Below are positions 7,372 through 14,252 of a stretch of DNA of 20,618 nt, one piece after another (within the stretch, counting starts at the first letter, position 1; each line of letters starts with the position of its first letter). The stretch spans positions 1 to 20,618 of the forward strand of contig CAXTTV010000075.1 of NCBI GenBank assembly GCA_964247295.1. The letters are read 5' to 3'. Below the pieces are notes generated by a model that ran no database searches, was not told where the DNA came from, and saw only the letters and a list, made by a program, of their open reading frames with translations. This DNA comes from CAXTTV01 sp964247295 (GTDB lineage Bacteria > Chloroflexota > Ktedonobacteria > Ktedonobacterales > Ktedonobacteraceae). The position numbers were made by a program, and so were the translations under genes.

Positions 7372-8382
7372 GTGAAAAAATGGCAGTTGTTTAAGTTGTG
7401 TACCTCGGCTCTCTTGCTGGTAGCACTTATGATCACGACCTTTATCATTGCCTCTCCTGGCGCTAAGGCAGCAACCACCTGGCCCACCTATAAGAGCGGG
7501 AACAGTGGCGAGAACGTAACCTCGATCCAATATATGCTGCGGGCTCATGGCTTTAGCCTCGCCGCTGATGGCAAGTTTGGCCCGACCACAACCCAGAGGG
7601 TCAAGGATTTCCAGGGGAAAAACGGTCTGACCAAAGATGGGGTTGTTGGCCCCAATACCTGGGGCAAATTGATTGTCATGACTAAACAGGGCAGCAAAGG
7701 CGATGCGGTTATCGCTCTTCAGCGCCAGCTTAATGCTCACGGAGCTAGCATCTCAACCGATGGTCAATTTGGCTCAGGAACGGCTCAGGCAGTGAAAAGC
7801 TTCCAGAGCAAAAATGGCCTGGGTGCCGATGGTGTCGCTGGCCCTCAGACCTGGCAGGCTCTGGTAGGTAAAGCTTCAACTCCGACTCCTCCAACGACAG
7901 GCGACAGGTTGACAAAAGTTGTGCAGTATGCGAAGGATATTGAGGCTGGCAAGGCTGAACCCGGTTGGCACGGTGGGCGTATCCCCTACTCCTGGGATGC
8001 AGGTCATGGAAACAAACCCGGCCCTTCGCTTGGTTCTTGCAATGGCTACACAGGCTCGATTCATCCCTGCCCTGCCGATAAGACTGTTGGTCTGGATTGC
8101 TCTGGCTTTACGCGCTGGGTCTACAGTCTGGCTTATGGAAGAGATATCCTTGGCCCTTACGGCACCGCTGTGCAGATCACTAAATTCCACAAGATCAGCG
8201 CGAGTCAGGCGCGTCCCGGAGATCTGATCTTCTACGGCTCAAGCCCAAGCCACACGCATCATGTGGCTATCTACATCGGCAATGGCAAGATGATCAATGC
8301 GCCGCACACCGGTGCGTATGTCAGAACAGATAATGTTTCCGGACCCTCTGGCTTCCTTGGTTACTACCGTTACAATGGCTAG
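7372..8382 (+). CDS. Secreted NlpC/P60 endopeptidase with two peptidoglycan-binding domains
   Basis: A 336-residue protein starting at GTG 7372, with AAAAGGA nine bases upstream. A Sec-type signal peptide (MKKWQLFKLC then a long hydrophobic stretch) ends near AKA-A (33/34). Two peptidoglycan-binding domains (about 43-101, 107-165) are almost the same as in the preceding gene. After a Pro/Thr linker comes an NlpC/P60 papain-like domain (about 178-336) with catalytic Cys243 in LDCSGF, His297 in HHVAIYIG, and a likely third polar residue at His312. The family cuts D-Glu to diamino-acid bonds in wall peptides. The gene is probably cotranscribed with the upstream metallopeptidase-like gene and ends at a shared hairpin facing the XRE-type regulator. 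Confidence 0.93.
   Translation: MKKWQLFKLCTSALLLVALMITTFIIASPGAKAATTWPTYKSGNSGENVTSIQYMLRAHGFSLAADGKFGPTTTQRVKDFQGKNGLTKDGVVGPNTWGKLIVMTKQGSKGDAVIALQRQLNAHGASISTDGQFGSGTAQAVKSFQSKNGLGADGVAGPQTWQALVGKASTPTPPTTGDRLTKVVQYAKDIEAGKAEPGWHGGRIPYSWDAGHGNKPGPSLGSCNGYTGSIHPCPADKTVGLDCSGFTRWVYSLAYGRDILGPYGTAVQITKFHKISASQARPGDLIFYGSSPSHTHHVAIYIGNGKMINAPHTGAYVRTDNVSGPSGFLGYYRYNG
7486..7854 (+). repeat. Copy 2 of the duplicated peptidoglycan-binding module
   Basis: This is the partner of 6506-6874. Near-identity at the DNA level, including third codon positions, shows recent tandem duplication or gene conversion limited to the targeting part; the catalytic domains after it are unrelated. Confidence 0.85.
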
Positions 8383-8421
8383 AGCCTTGTAAACATTCAT
8401 AGACCTCTCTTCTGAATGAGA

Positions 8422-8458
8422 ATTGCCCTGGCCGCAGCCGCTCTGCGATCAGGGCAAT
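8422..8458. terminator. Stem-loop between convergent genes, likely bidirectional terminator
   Basis: A perfect 9-base stem ATTGCCCTG (8422-8430) pairs with CAGGGCAAT (8450-8458), with an inner CGCAG/CTGCG stem. It lies in the 97-base gap between the NlpC/P60 gene and the minus-strand regulator. The T-tracts on either side are weak, so efficiency is uncertain. Confidence 0.62.
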
Positions 8459-8479
8459 CATTTATAGAGTTAAAAATGA

Positions 8480-9472
8480 TTATTTAATTGTGCCACCGAT
8501 TAGCAGGCACCATGTATTGAGATCAGCCCTGCCAGAGGCGGGAAGATTCTTGGCTTTTTGATATTGCACAAGCGCATTTTTTGTTGTTGTGTCAAAGCTG
8601 CTATTTAACTTTAACTTAGAATGGATACTGGATGCATTAAGCTGCCGCTGCAAAGCGAGCACAAAGTTACCATATTTTCCTACCTGGGACGAGATAATTA
8701 AACGTTCCCAGGTCTTCTGTTCAACAATCCCGGTTGCTGGTAATTTGCGCGTCTCTTGAAACTTGCGTACCGCATATTCAGTTTTGGGTCCAAAGAGACC
8801 ATCCGCTCCACTCGATCCGACATCAAAGCCATGATCTTTGAGCATATACTGAATGGTTCGTACATTCTCTTTTCTTGTCGTCTCATCATAGGAGTAGGTG
8901 GGCCAGGTATGGTGTGAGATTACGGCTGGTGTGGTGGTGACTGCGTTGGCGGGTGTAACAGACTGTTTTATAGGTTGAGTGCCTGGATGCGAGTATGCAA
9001 AGAATAGAATAGGAGCAGTCACAAAAACACCAAGTAAAGCTACCACGGTTCCTATTATAAATGGACGTTTGCGCCAGAAAGGCTTTTGAGCAATCTGCTC
9101 CGGTTGATCATAGATGGAAATTTTCTCTGGCCTGGTTGTAGGTAAGGAGGTGACTTCTTCTTGAAAATTATTGGAAATAGTGGCGTCTTGATCCTCTGTT
9201 GGCAATGAAATCGTTTCCGAAGATTCTTCTATAGAGAGATTTGTTTCTTTGAGCTGCTGAATTAAGCCAAGTTCCTCAGCATTTTTGTCAAAGACGCGAC
9301 AAAGCTTCTCGCGGTAATAGGGGCTTGGGAATGCAGTGCCGCGCTCCCACCGACTAATATAAGAAGGACTTGGGGCATCAAGCCTTTCTGCCAAATAATT
9401 TTGCGACCATCCCCGTAGTTCCCGTTCTTTGCGCAAGACATAATTAGGAGTGGTCTTTTCCGCATTTTTCAT
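8480..9472 (-). CDS. Membrane-tethered XRE-family regulator with two external peptidoglycan-binding domains
   Basis: A 330-residue protein. The N-terminal XRE/Cro helix-turn-helix (about 11-68; ELRGWSQNYLAERL then SYISRWERG) is cytoplasmic. An acidic linker (70-130) leads to one membrane helix (about 138-160) preceded by WRKRP, giving N-in/C-out topology. After a Thr/Pro/Ala linker, WPTY and two peptidoglycan-binding domains (about 195-258 and 264-325) follow; the same WPTY motif starts the modules of the two facing enzymes. The layout recalls RodZ (HTH, helix, external domain), but the wall-binding end suggests a sensor that couples cell-wall state to DNA binding or morphogenesis. That function is inference. 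The nearest Shine-Dalgarno (AAGGG) is about 10 bases upstream. The gene converges on the wall-enzyme operon. Confidence 0.9.
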   Translation of the reverse strand: MKNAEKTTPNYVLRKERELRGWSQNYLAERLDAPSPSYISRWERGTAFPSPYYREKLCRVFDKNAEELGLIQQLKETNLSIEESSETISLPTEDQDATISNNFQEEVTSLPTTRPEKISIYDQPEQIAQKPFWRKRPFIIGTVVALLGVFVTAPILFFAYSHPGTQPIKQSVTPANAVTTTPAVISHHTWPTYSYDETTRKENVRTIQYMLKDHGFDVGSSGADGLFGPKTEYAVRKFQETRKLPATGIVEQKTWERLIISSQVGKYGNFVLALQRQLNASSIHSKLKLNSSFDTTTKNALVQYQKAKNLPASGRADLNTWCLLIGGTIK

Positions 9473-9520
9473 GTGTGTCCATTCCCTTCTTGTATTTTAG
9501 GTTTCATATAGACTTTTTAT

Positions 9521-9589
9521 CAGCAGAAGGCACATTTCCAGATATATTCTATCCTCTGCTGAAGATTTTTACAGGCTGGCACACCTGTA
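9521..9589. promoter_or_regulatory. Two dyads upstream of the XRE-type regulator
   Basis: CAGCAGA (9521-9527) and TCTGCTG (9555-9561) are perfect 7-base arms. TACAGG (9570-9575) and CCTGTA (9584-9589) form a 6-8-6 dyad. Both lie 49-117 bases upstream of the regulator start, in the 235-base gap 9473-9707, and could be operators for autoregulation. Nothing else in that gap is supported. Confidence 0.35.
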
Positions 9590-9707
9590 TGTTAAAGAAA
9601 GGTTCTTTTTCTCTTATTCTAAAATAGATGCTTAAAAACCGCAATTCTCCATAGGACGTACATAAATATGTCTCTTCTGCTTAAAGGAAAGAGAAAGATG
9701 AAAAATC

Positions 9708-11000
9708 TCAAGACTTTAGCCTGGTCCCCAAAACTAAAACGAGATTGAGCAGCATTCCTAACGTGAGCCAGCTTAGAAGACCTTGCGACCCCAGTTGTAT
9801 AAGCAGCAGGCCACCAATAAATGCTCCCAAAGGTTCTATTCCATAGGTAAGCGATCGAAAGGCGCTATTGACACGACCCTGTAGGCCCTCGGGCGCGCTT
9901 CTCATACGATACGAAATCAACGGGACTGAGTAGAGGGGCCAGGCCACATACTGCAAAAACTGGCCGATCCCAACAAGTAGTGGAGAGAGTGCCAGGGCCT
10001 GTAATCCCAATCCCAGCGTCCAGAGCAGTACTGAAATAATCGCAATCTGCCCAAAGCGTAGCCTCTGCGAGACCCAGGAAGAGAGAAGCCCTCCAAACAA
10101 GGCTCCAACCCCACCGGCGCTAAAAATCAGCCCTATCCCTTGAACACTCAAGTGTAGTTTTTGTTGTGCCAGGAGAATGACCGCCAGCTCCACCTGTACT
10201 AGAAGAAAATTCACACTGGCAGTCAATAGTGCCATCAATCGGAGGACCGGGTGCCACCAGAGAAAATTCAGGCCCTCGCCAATCTCAGCCCAGAGCGAAC
10301 GCCTCTGTACCGATCCTTTTTGATTCTGAAGTGGTTTATGGATTAGCAATAGCGAGATAATCGAAAGCAAGTACGAAAAACTGTCGGCCAGATAGCCAAG
10401 AAGAGAGCCTATCAGGACTGAACGAGCAACCCCAATAATCCCGGCCCCTAGACTCGGACCAAATAGATTAGCGCTGGCTTCCGATATCTCATTAAAGGCG
10501 TTGGCCTGCTCAAGTCTTGTCGGACCAGCCACGCTTGGTATCGAGGAGATCTGGCACAGACTGAAAAGCACATTTGCGCTACCCTCCGCAAAAGCTACCA
10601 GATAGAGATATGGAACGTATAACAGGCCCATCGCGAAAGCCAGGGGGACCGATCCTAACAATAGTAGCCTTAGTAGATTACAAAAGACCATCGCGCGTTT
10701 GCGGTCCAGACGGTCTACCAGCGCCCCGGCAGGCAGACTGAAGAGTAGATAGGGAAGTAAGCGCAGGGCCAGCAGCAACCCGGCCTGAGCAGGAGAATTC
10801 GTCAGAGCCAGAATGAGTAGAGGAAGCGCCAGGACGGAGATCTGTGAGCCCAGCAGCGAAATCTCCTGACCGCTCCAAAGCAAAACATAGTCCCGGTTCT
10901 TCCATAACGGCCTCTCTTCAGGAGTATTGGATTGTGTATCTATAGAATCTGAAGCCTTGCTCATTTCAGGATCTTTCCTCTCAGAAAAATAAATTGACAT
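9708..11000 (-). CDS. Major facilitator superfamily transporter
   Basis: A 430-residue protein with about 12 hydrophobic segments. An MFS loop 2-3 motif is visible (AGALVDRLDRKRAM, about residues 96-109). The overall pattern resembles the drug/siderophore exporter-like MFS group (EntS-like); the substrate is unknown. The first 31 residues are polar. Two starts are possible: ATG 11000 has no clear ribosome-binding site, and ATG 10964 (MSKASD) has GAGG about 12 bases upstream. The longer form is listed. The gene is on the same strand as the XRE-type regulator but 235 bases away, so linkage is not evident. Confidence 0.9.
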   Translation of the reverse strand: MSIYFSERKDPEMSKASDSIDTQSNTPEERPLWKNRDYVLLWSGQEISLLGSQISVLALPLLILALTNSPAQAGLLLALRLLPYLLFSLPAGALVDRLDRKRAMVFCNLLRLLLLGSVPLAFAMGLLYVPYLYLVAFAEGSANVLFSLCQISSIPSVAGPTRLEQANAFNEISEASANLFGPSLGAGIIGVARSVLIGSLLGYLADSFSYLLSIISLLLIHKPLQNQKGSVQRRSLWAEIGEGLNFLWWHPVLRLMALLTASVNFLLVQVELAVILLAQQKLHLSVQGIGLIFSAGGVGALFGGLLSSWVSQRLRFGQIAIISVLLWTLGLGLQALALSPLLVGIGQFLQYVAWPLYSVPLISYRMRSAPEGLQGRVNSAFRSLTYGIEPLGAFIGGLLLIQLGSQGLLSWLTLGMLLNLVLVLGTRLKS

Positions 11001-11039
11001 AAAAAAGCAGGAGAGGAAACCTGTAGGAGGTGCACGGCT

Positions 11040-11186
11040 ATGAGGAGACCGGAAGGAAAGACAAATAGCACCAGTTGCTGGTGTTGTAGTTACGAAATAT
11101 CGGAGTATTGTGCTGGGCGTATCGGCTCAGATGGCTCAGTACAAAGAGAACATAAGGCTATCCTCCTCATCCTACACAAAGAATAG
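11040..11186 (+). CDS. Possible 48-residue Cys-rich small protein
   Basis: The ORF starts at ATG 11040 with a perfect AGGAGG (11025-11030) nine bases upstream. It encodes 48 residues with a cluster TSCWCCSYEISEYC (four Cys at 13, 15, 16, 24) and a hydrophobic end (ILLIL). It lies divergent from the MFS gene. It could be a peptide precursor, a small metal-binding protein, a leader peptide, or chance. No maturation enzyme is in the window. I do not recognise a family. Confidence 0.3.
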   Translation: MRRPEGKTNSTSCWCCSYEISEYCAGRIGSDGSVQREHKAILLILHKE

Positions 11187-11245
11187 TTGTGACTTTAGTC
11201 TCGCATATAGATAGTATGTGTGTCAAAGCCTTTACGTACGGGAAC

Positions 11246-11345
11246 CGCAAGCGACTCTGTTGGGAAAGTCAGGAAGGGTATTCTCACACGTGACCCGATC
11301 TACCTCATTCGATCTTCCTTCTCCCTTTTCCCAACAGAGACGTAA
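11246..11345. repeat. Short intergenic repeat element with 12-base inverted ends (copy A)
   Basis: TCTGTTGGGAAA (11256-11267) faces TTTCCCAACAGA (11327-11338), a perfect 12-base inverted repeat bounding 83 bases. The left part (11246-11290) matches 13965-14009 at 43 of 45 positions. Copy A lacks about 17 bases present in copy B and has no transposase. This fits a MITE-like or other mobile intergenic repeat. It lies between the small ORF and the DprA-like gene. Confidence 0.62.
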
Positions 11346-11397
11346 GTGGCACGTCTACCTGCTATCATTTCAATATATTCATATATGTAAGTTTTAG

Positions 11398-11426
11398 TTG
11401 ACAGAGATTGTAATAACGGTTATGAA
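11398..11426 (+). promoter_or_regulatory. Sigma-70-type promoter of the DprA-like/XPB operon
   Basis: A perfect TTGACA (11398-11403), a 17-base spacer and TATGAA (11421-11426, 4 of 6 matches) lie 57-85 bases before the start codon. The rest of 11001-11482 holds the small ORF and repeat copy A. Confidence 0.6.
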
Positions 11427-11482
11427 TAAGAAGCGATGTTTTTTTATGGGCATGTAGGTGTTGTTACGAGGGGAGGCATGTG

Positions 11483-12466
11483 ATGGTACGAGATGTGCAG
11501 GAAGAGGCAGCCTGGGTTGCGCTGGTCTATGATTGTGGGATCATGCATAAAGTGAGCAATGAGATTATCTCGCGCTGGTGCTTTAAACAGGGTCGCTTCC
11601 TGAAAGAGTTGTTCGCGGCTGGCCCTGATCTCTGGCGACGGGAGTTTCAACTAGGTGAGGCCCTGCTTGAAAAGCTGGAGCAGGGCCGTGAGCGTCTCCC
11701 CCAGCATGTTCGGTTAATAGAGGGGCTCACGCGAGAGGGGATCAGCCTCCTTAAGGTTGTAGACCCCGAGTATCCCGCTTTGATCCGCAAGACGCTGACC
11801 CGTACCCGCACTCCGGCTGTTCTCTTCTACCTTGGTGATCTTGAGATTTTGAAGCGGCAGACCTTCGCGATCATCGGGGCTCGCAATGCGACACCCGAGG
11901 GTCTGAATTTCACACGAGAGGCCGCGCGCTGGCTTTCCAATCATGCTGTCAACGTTATTAGCGGAAATGCCCGTGGAGTGGATCGCGAGGCCCTGGAAGG
12001 GGCGCTCAGCGCGACCGGTTATACCACAGTTGTTCTTCCTCACGGTCTGCGTAAGCTGAGCGCGGTTCAGCTTCGGAACCTTCGCCGCAGGACGGACTCT
12101 GGGAACGCCCTTTTAATCAGTCAGTTTCATCCGGATGCTCCCTGGCTAGTTTCGCGAGCGATGGAGCGCAATAAGGTGGTGACGGCCCTGGCCCAGCTTG
12201 TGATTGTTGCCGATGCCGATATCAAAGGTGGTACAATGGATGGAGCGACTGCGGCTCTCAAACAGAGACGCCCGCTTTTTGTTCGCGCGGGTGAGACGCT
12301 GGCGGGCAATATACTATTGATTGAGCGCGGAGGCTTTCCTCTTCACTGGCCCGCCTCTTCTCTGGACGAGTTGCTGCCTCCCCTTCTAGATCAGAGCATC
12401 GTTATTCAACAACAGCAGTCGCGCGAACTTCTTGAACAAGCAACTATTCTGGAAAAAATTGAATGA
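11483..12466 (+). CDS. DprA/Smf-like DNA-processing protein
   Basis: A 327-residue protein with the DprA Rossmann-like core. DPEYPALIRK is at 94-103, the phosphate-loop region FAIIGARNAT at 128-137, SGNARGVDREA at 160-170 (family SGxARGID), RNK at 229-231 (family RNR), and a changed GGTMDGA at 249-255 where DprA usually has SGALITA-like sequence. An N-terminal alpha-helical region is present; no C-terminal winged helix is evident. DprA binds single-stranded DNA and loads RecA in transformation; relatives also occur in other DNA-handling and defence settings. ATG 11483 is preferred over GTG 11480 because GGGAGG (11471-11476) is better spaced. The stop overlaps the XPB start (ATGA), implying coupled translation and a shared process. 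Confidence 0.87.
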   Translation: MVRDVQEEAAWVALVYDCGIMHKVSNEIISRWCFKQGRFLKELFAAGPDLWRREFQLGEALLEKLEQGRERLPQHVRLIEGLTREGISLLKVVDPEYPALIRKTLTRTRTPAVLFYLGDLEILKRQTFAIIGARNATPEGLNFTREAARWLSNHAVNVISGNARGVDREALEGALSATGYTTVVLPHGLRKLSAVQLRNLRRRTDSGNALLISQFHPDAPWLVSRAMERNKVVTALAQLVIVADADIKGGTMDGATAALKQRRPLFVRAGETLAGNILLIERGGFPLHWPASSLDELLPPLLDQSIVIQQQQSRELLEQATILEKIE

Positions 12467-13881
12467 TTGAACAGTCCGTAACTCTCGACCTGCGCGGTCG
12501 TGATCTCGCGATTATTCCACCAGAGAGCGATCTCAATCTCCCATTTGATGAGCTGCTGCTGCGGCTCTTTGGCGATGGGCTCTCTAGGGAGGTGCGCGAG
12601 CATCTGAAACAGGATCAGCGTCAGCGCTTCTTGCGGATTCAGCCCCGGTTGTTTCCCCATATTCGTCGCTGGCTGGAGGAGCAGGGGTGGGAGGTGAAGG
12701 TCGCTTTTGAGGAGCTTCCAGATCTGGGGACCGAGACCCAACTGGCGTTGAAGCCCCGGCCCTATCAGCAGGAGGCCCTGACGGCCTGGAATGAGGCCGA
12801 ACAGGCCGGAGTGGTTGTCCTTCCAACCGGAGCGGGCAAAACCTTTGTCGCCGCCCTGGCAATCCATGAGACCCATGTACAGACGCTTGTCGTAGTCCCG
12901 ACAATTGATCTTTTACAGCAGTGGCAGGCGGCGCTTATCTCCGCGCTTTCCCTGGACCCGGAAGCTGTCGGCCTCTTTGGCGGAGGTGAGAAAGAGATCC
13001 GCCCAATCACCATCATGACTTACGACTCGGCGGCCCTGTATCCCCGTGAGCTGCGCCATTTTGGGCTGCTGGTCTTTGATGAGTGTCACCATCTGCCGGC
13101 TCCCAGCTATCGACAGATCGCCGAGAGCTCCTTTACACCTCTGAGATTAGGATTAAGCGCGACGCCTGAGCGTAGCGATCTGGCACATACCGATCTCGAC
13201 CTGCTGATCGGCCCGGAAGTGTATCGCCGATCTCCCGCCGAGCTCACAAAGCAGCATTACCTTGCTCAATACAAGGAAGTGCGCGTCAAGATCGCCCTTT
13301 CGCAAGAGGATGAGGCGCGCTACGCGCGGATGCGGAAGATTTATAGCGACTTTCTGCGTCGGCGGCGCATCATCATCCGTTCGCCCGCCGATTTTCAGCA
13401 GAAGCTGATCTATCTAACGGCGCGTGATCCCGAGGCTCGGGGTGCCGTTGAAGCTTGGCGCGAGGCTCGCAACATCGCGATGAATGCCCCCGCTAAATAC
13501 ACCGAGATCGAGCGCATTCTGGAGCGGCATCGCGAAGATCAAGTCATCCTTTTCTCTGAATATAACTTTGTCGTGAACGAGATCAGTCGACGCTTCTGTC
13601 TGCCCAGCATCACCTATAAAACCCCGACTGAAGAGCGGCGGACTATTCTTGAACGCTTCCGATCTGGTCAGTATACCAAGCTGGCAACGGGTAGGGTTCT
13701 GAATGAAGGTGTAGATGTCCCGGATTGCCGCATCGCGATTATTGTCAGTGGCAACAGCACCAAGCGCGAGTATATTCAGCGGCTGGGACGTGTGCTGCGG
13801 CCCAAAGAGGATGAAGCGCTGCTTTATGAACTTGTGACTGGGGGAACCACAGAGGAAGATATCGCCAACCGCCGCCGGTGA
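12463..13881 (+). CDS. XPB/Rad25-type superfamily 2 DNA helicase
   Basis: A 472-residue helicase. An N-terminal damage-recognition-like region (1-95) precedes motor domain 1, with motif Q-like RPYQQEAL (99-106), Walker A PTGAGKT (121-127), Ia VVPTIDLLQQW (144-154), DECH (207-210) and SATP (232-235). Motor domain 2 has LFSEYN (363-368), VLNEGVDVPD (412-421) and the arginine-finger motif QRLGRVLRP (439-447). The basic insert around 285-310 is placed like the thumb motif of archaeal XPB. The RED motif position, just after motif III, reads RSD (237-239), which may weaken unwinding. XPB opens DNA for repair with the Bax1 nuclease; a Bax1 homologue lies 3.2 kb downstream. Translation is coupled to the DprA-like gene by ATGA. 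Confidence 0.93.
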   Translation: MIEQSVTLDLRGRDLAIIPPESDLNLPFDELLLRLFGDGLSREVREHLKQDQRQRFLRIQPRLFPHIRRWLEEQGWEVKVAFEELPDLGTETQLALKPRPYQQEALTAWNEAEQAGVVVLPTGAGKTFVAALAIHETHVQTLVVVPTIDLLQQWQAALISALSLDPEAVGLFGGGEKEIRPITIMTYDSAALYPRELRHFGLLVFDECHHLPAPSYRQIAESSFTPLRLGLSATPERSDLAHTDLDLLIGPEVYRRSPAELTKQHYLAQYKEVRVKIALSQEDEARYARMRKIYSDFLRRRRIIIRSPADFQQKLIYLTARDPEARGAVEAWREARNIAMNAPAKYTEIERILERHREDQVILFSEYNFVVNEISRRFCLPSITYKTPTEERRTILERFRSGQYTKLATGRVLNEGVDVPDCRIAIIVSGNSTKREYIQRLGRVLRPKEDEALLYELVTGGTTEEDIANRRR

Positions 13882-13899
13882 AAATCGTTTCTGGAAGAT

Positions 13900-14231
13900 T
13901 CTGTTGGGAAAAGGGAACAGACCCGCACAGCAAATCGGAGAACAAGCAAGCATGGTAGGTCAGTCGCAAGCGACCCTGTTGGGAAAGTCAGGAAGGGTCT
14001 TCTCACACGGTGCCATCGTCCGCACGCGACCCGATCTCCCCCATTCGAGTCTCTACCTGCACAGGAAGATGCTGCTGAACGGGCTTTTTTTTTACATCCC
14101 GCCTCGGGAAAGAAGACGCCCCTTGGGCGCAGTAGGAGCGCTGTTCTTGAACATGCGCATGCTTTTGGGGACGCAGGATCGACCCGGAGGCAGGAAGGGC
14201 CCGCCTCCGCATTTCCCAACAGACTCGCAAG
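13900..14231. repeat. Intergenic repeat element with CTGTTGGGAAA inverted ends (copy B)
   Basis: The 371-base gap between the convergent XPB and pseudokinase genes is filled by a composite element. TCTGTTGGGAAA (13900-13911) and a second forward copy CTGTTGGGAAA (13976-13986) both face TTTCCCAACAGA (14212-14223). The first shares 17 identical bases (TCTGTTGGGAAAAGGGA) with the right end of copy A, read in reverse. The block 13965-14009 matches copy A at 43 of 45. Inside are a GACCCT/AGGGTC stem, a 9-T tract and a CGGAGGC/GCCTCCG hairpin. No transposase is encoded, and the ORFs across it look spurious. Confidence 0.58.
14055..14093 (+). terminator. Possible terminator inside repeat copy B
   Basis: Nine T residues (14085-14093) follow GAACGGGC, similar to the GCGGGCC-T8 end of the terminator at 6071-6100. 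The stem upstream is weak (CAG...CTG type), so this is only a candidate end for the DprA-like/XPB transcript. Confidence 0.38.
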
Positions 14232-14252
14232 TAGCTGTTCTACAAAGAACGA

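Noticed and set aside
13972..14000. Covariation between repeat copies in the GACCCT/AGGGTC stem
   Set aside because: One difference keeps a wobble pair but the other breaks the outer pair, so two copies give no real covariation support.
11246..14231. CRISPR array or insertion sequence
   Set aside because: The repeats are few, inverted and unevenly spaced, and no transposase or cas gene is present.
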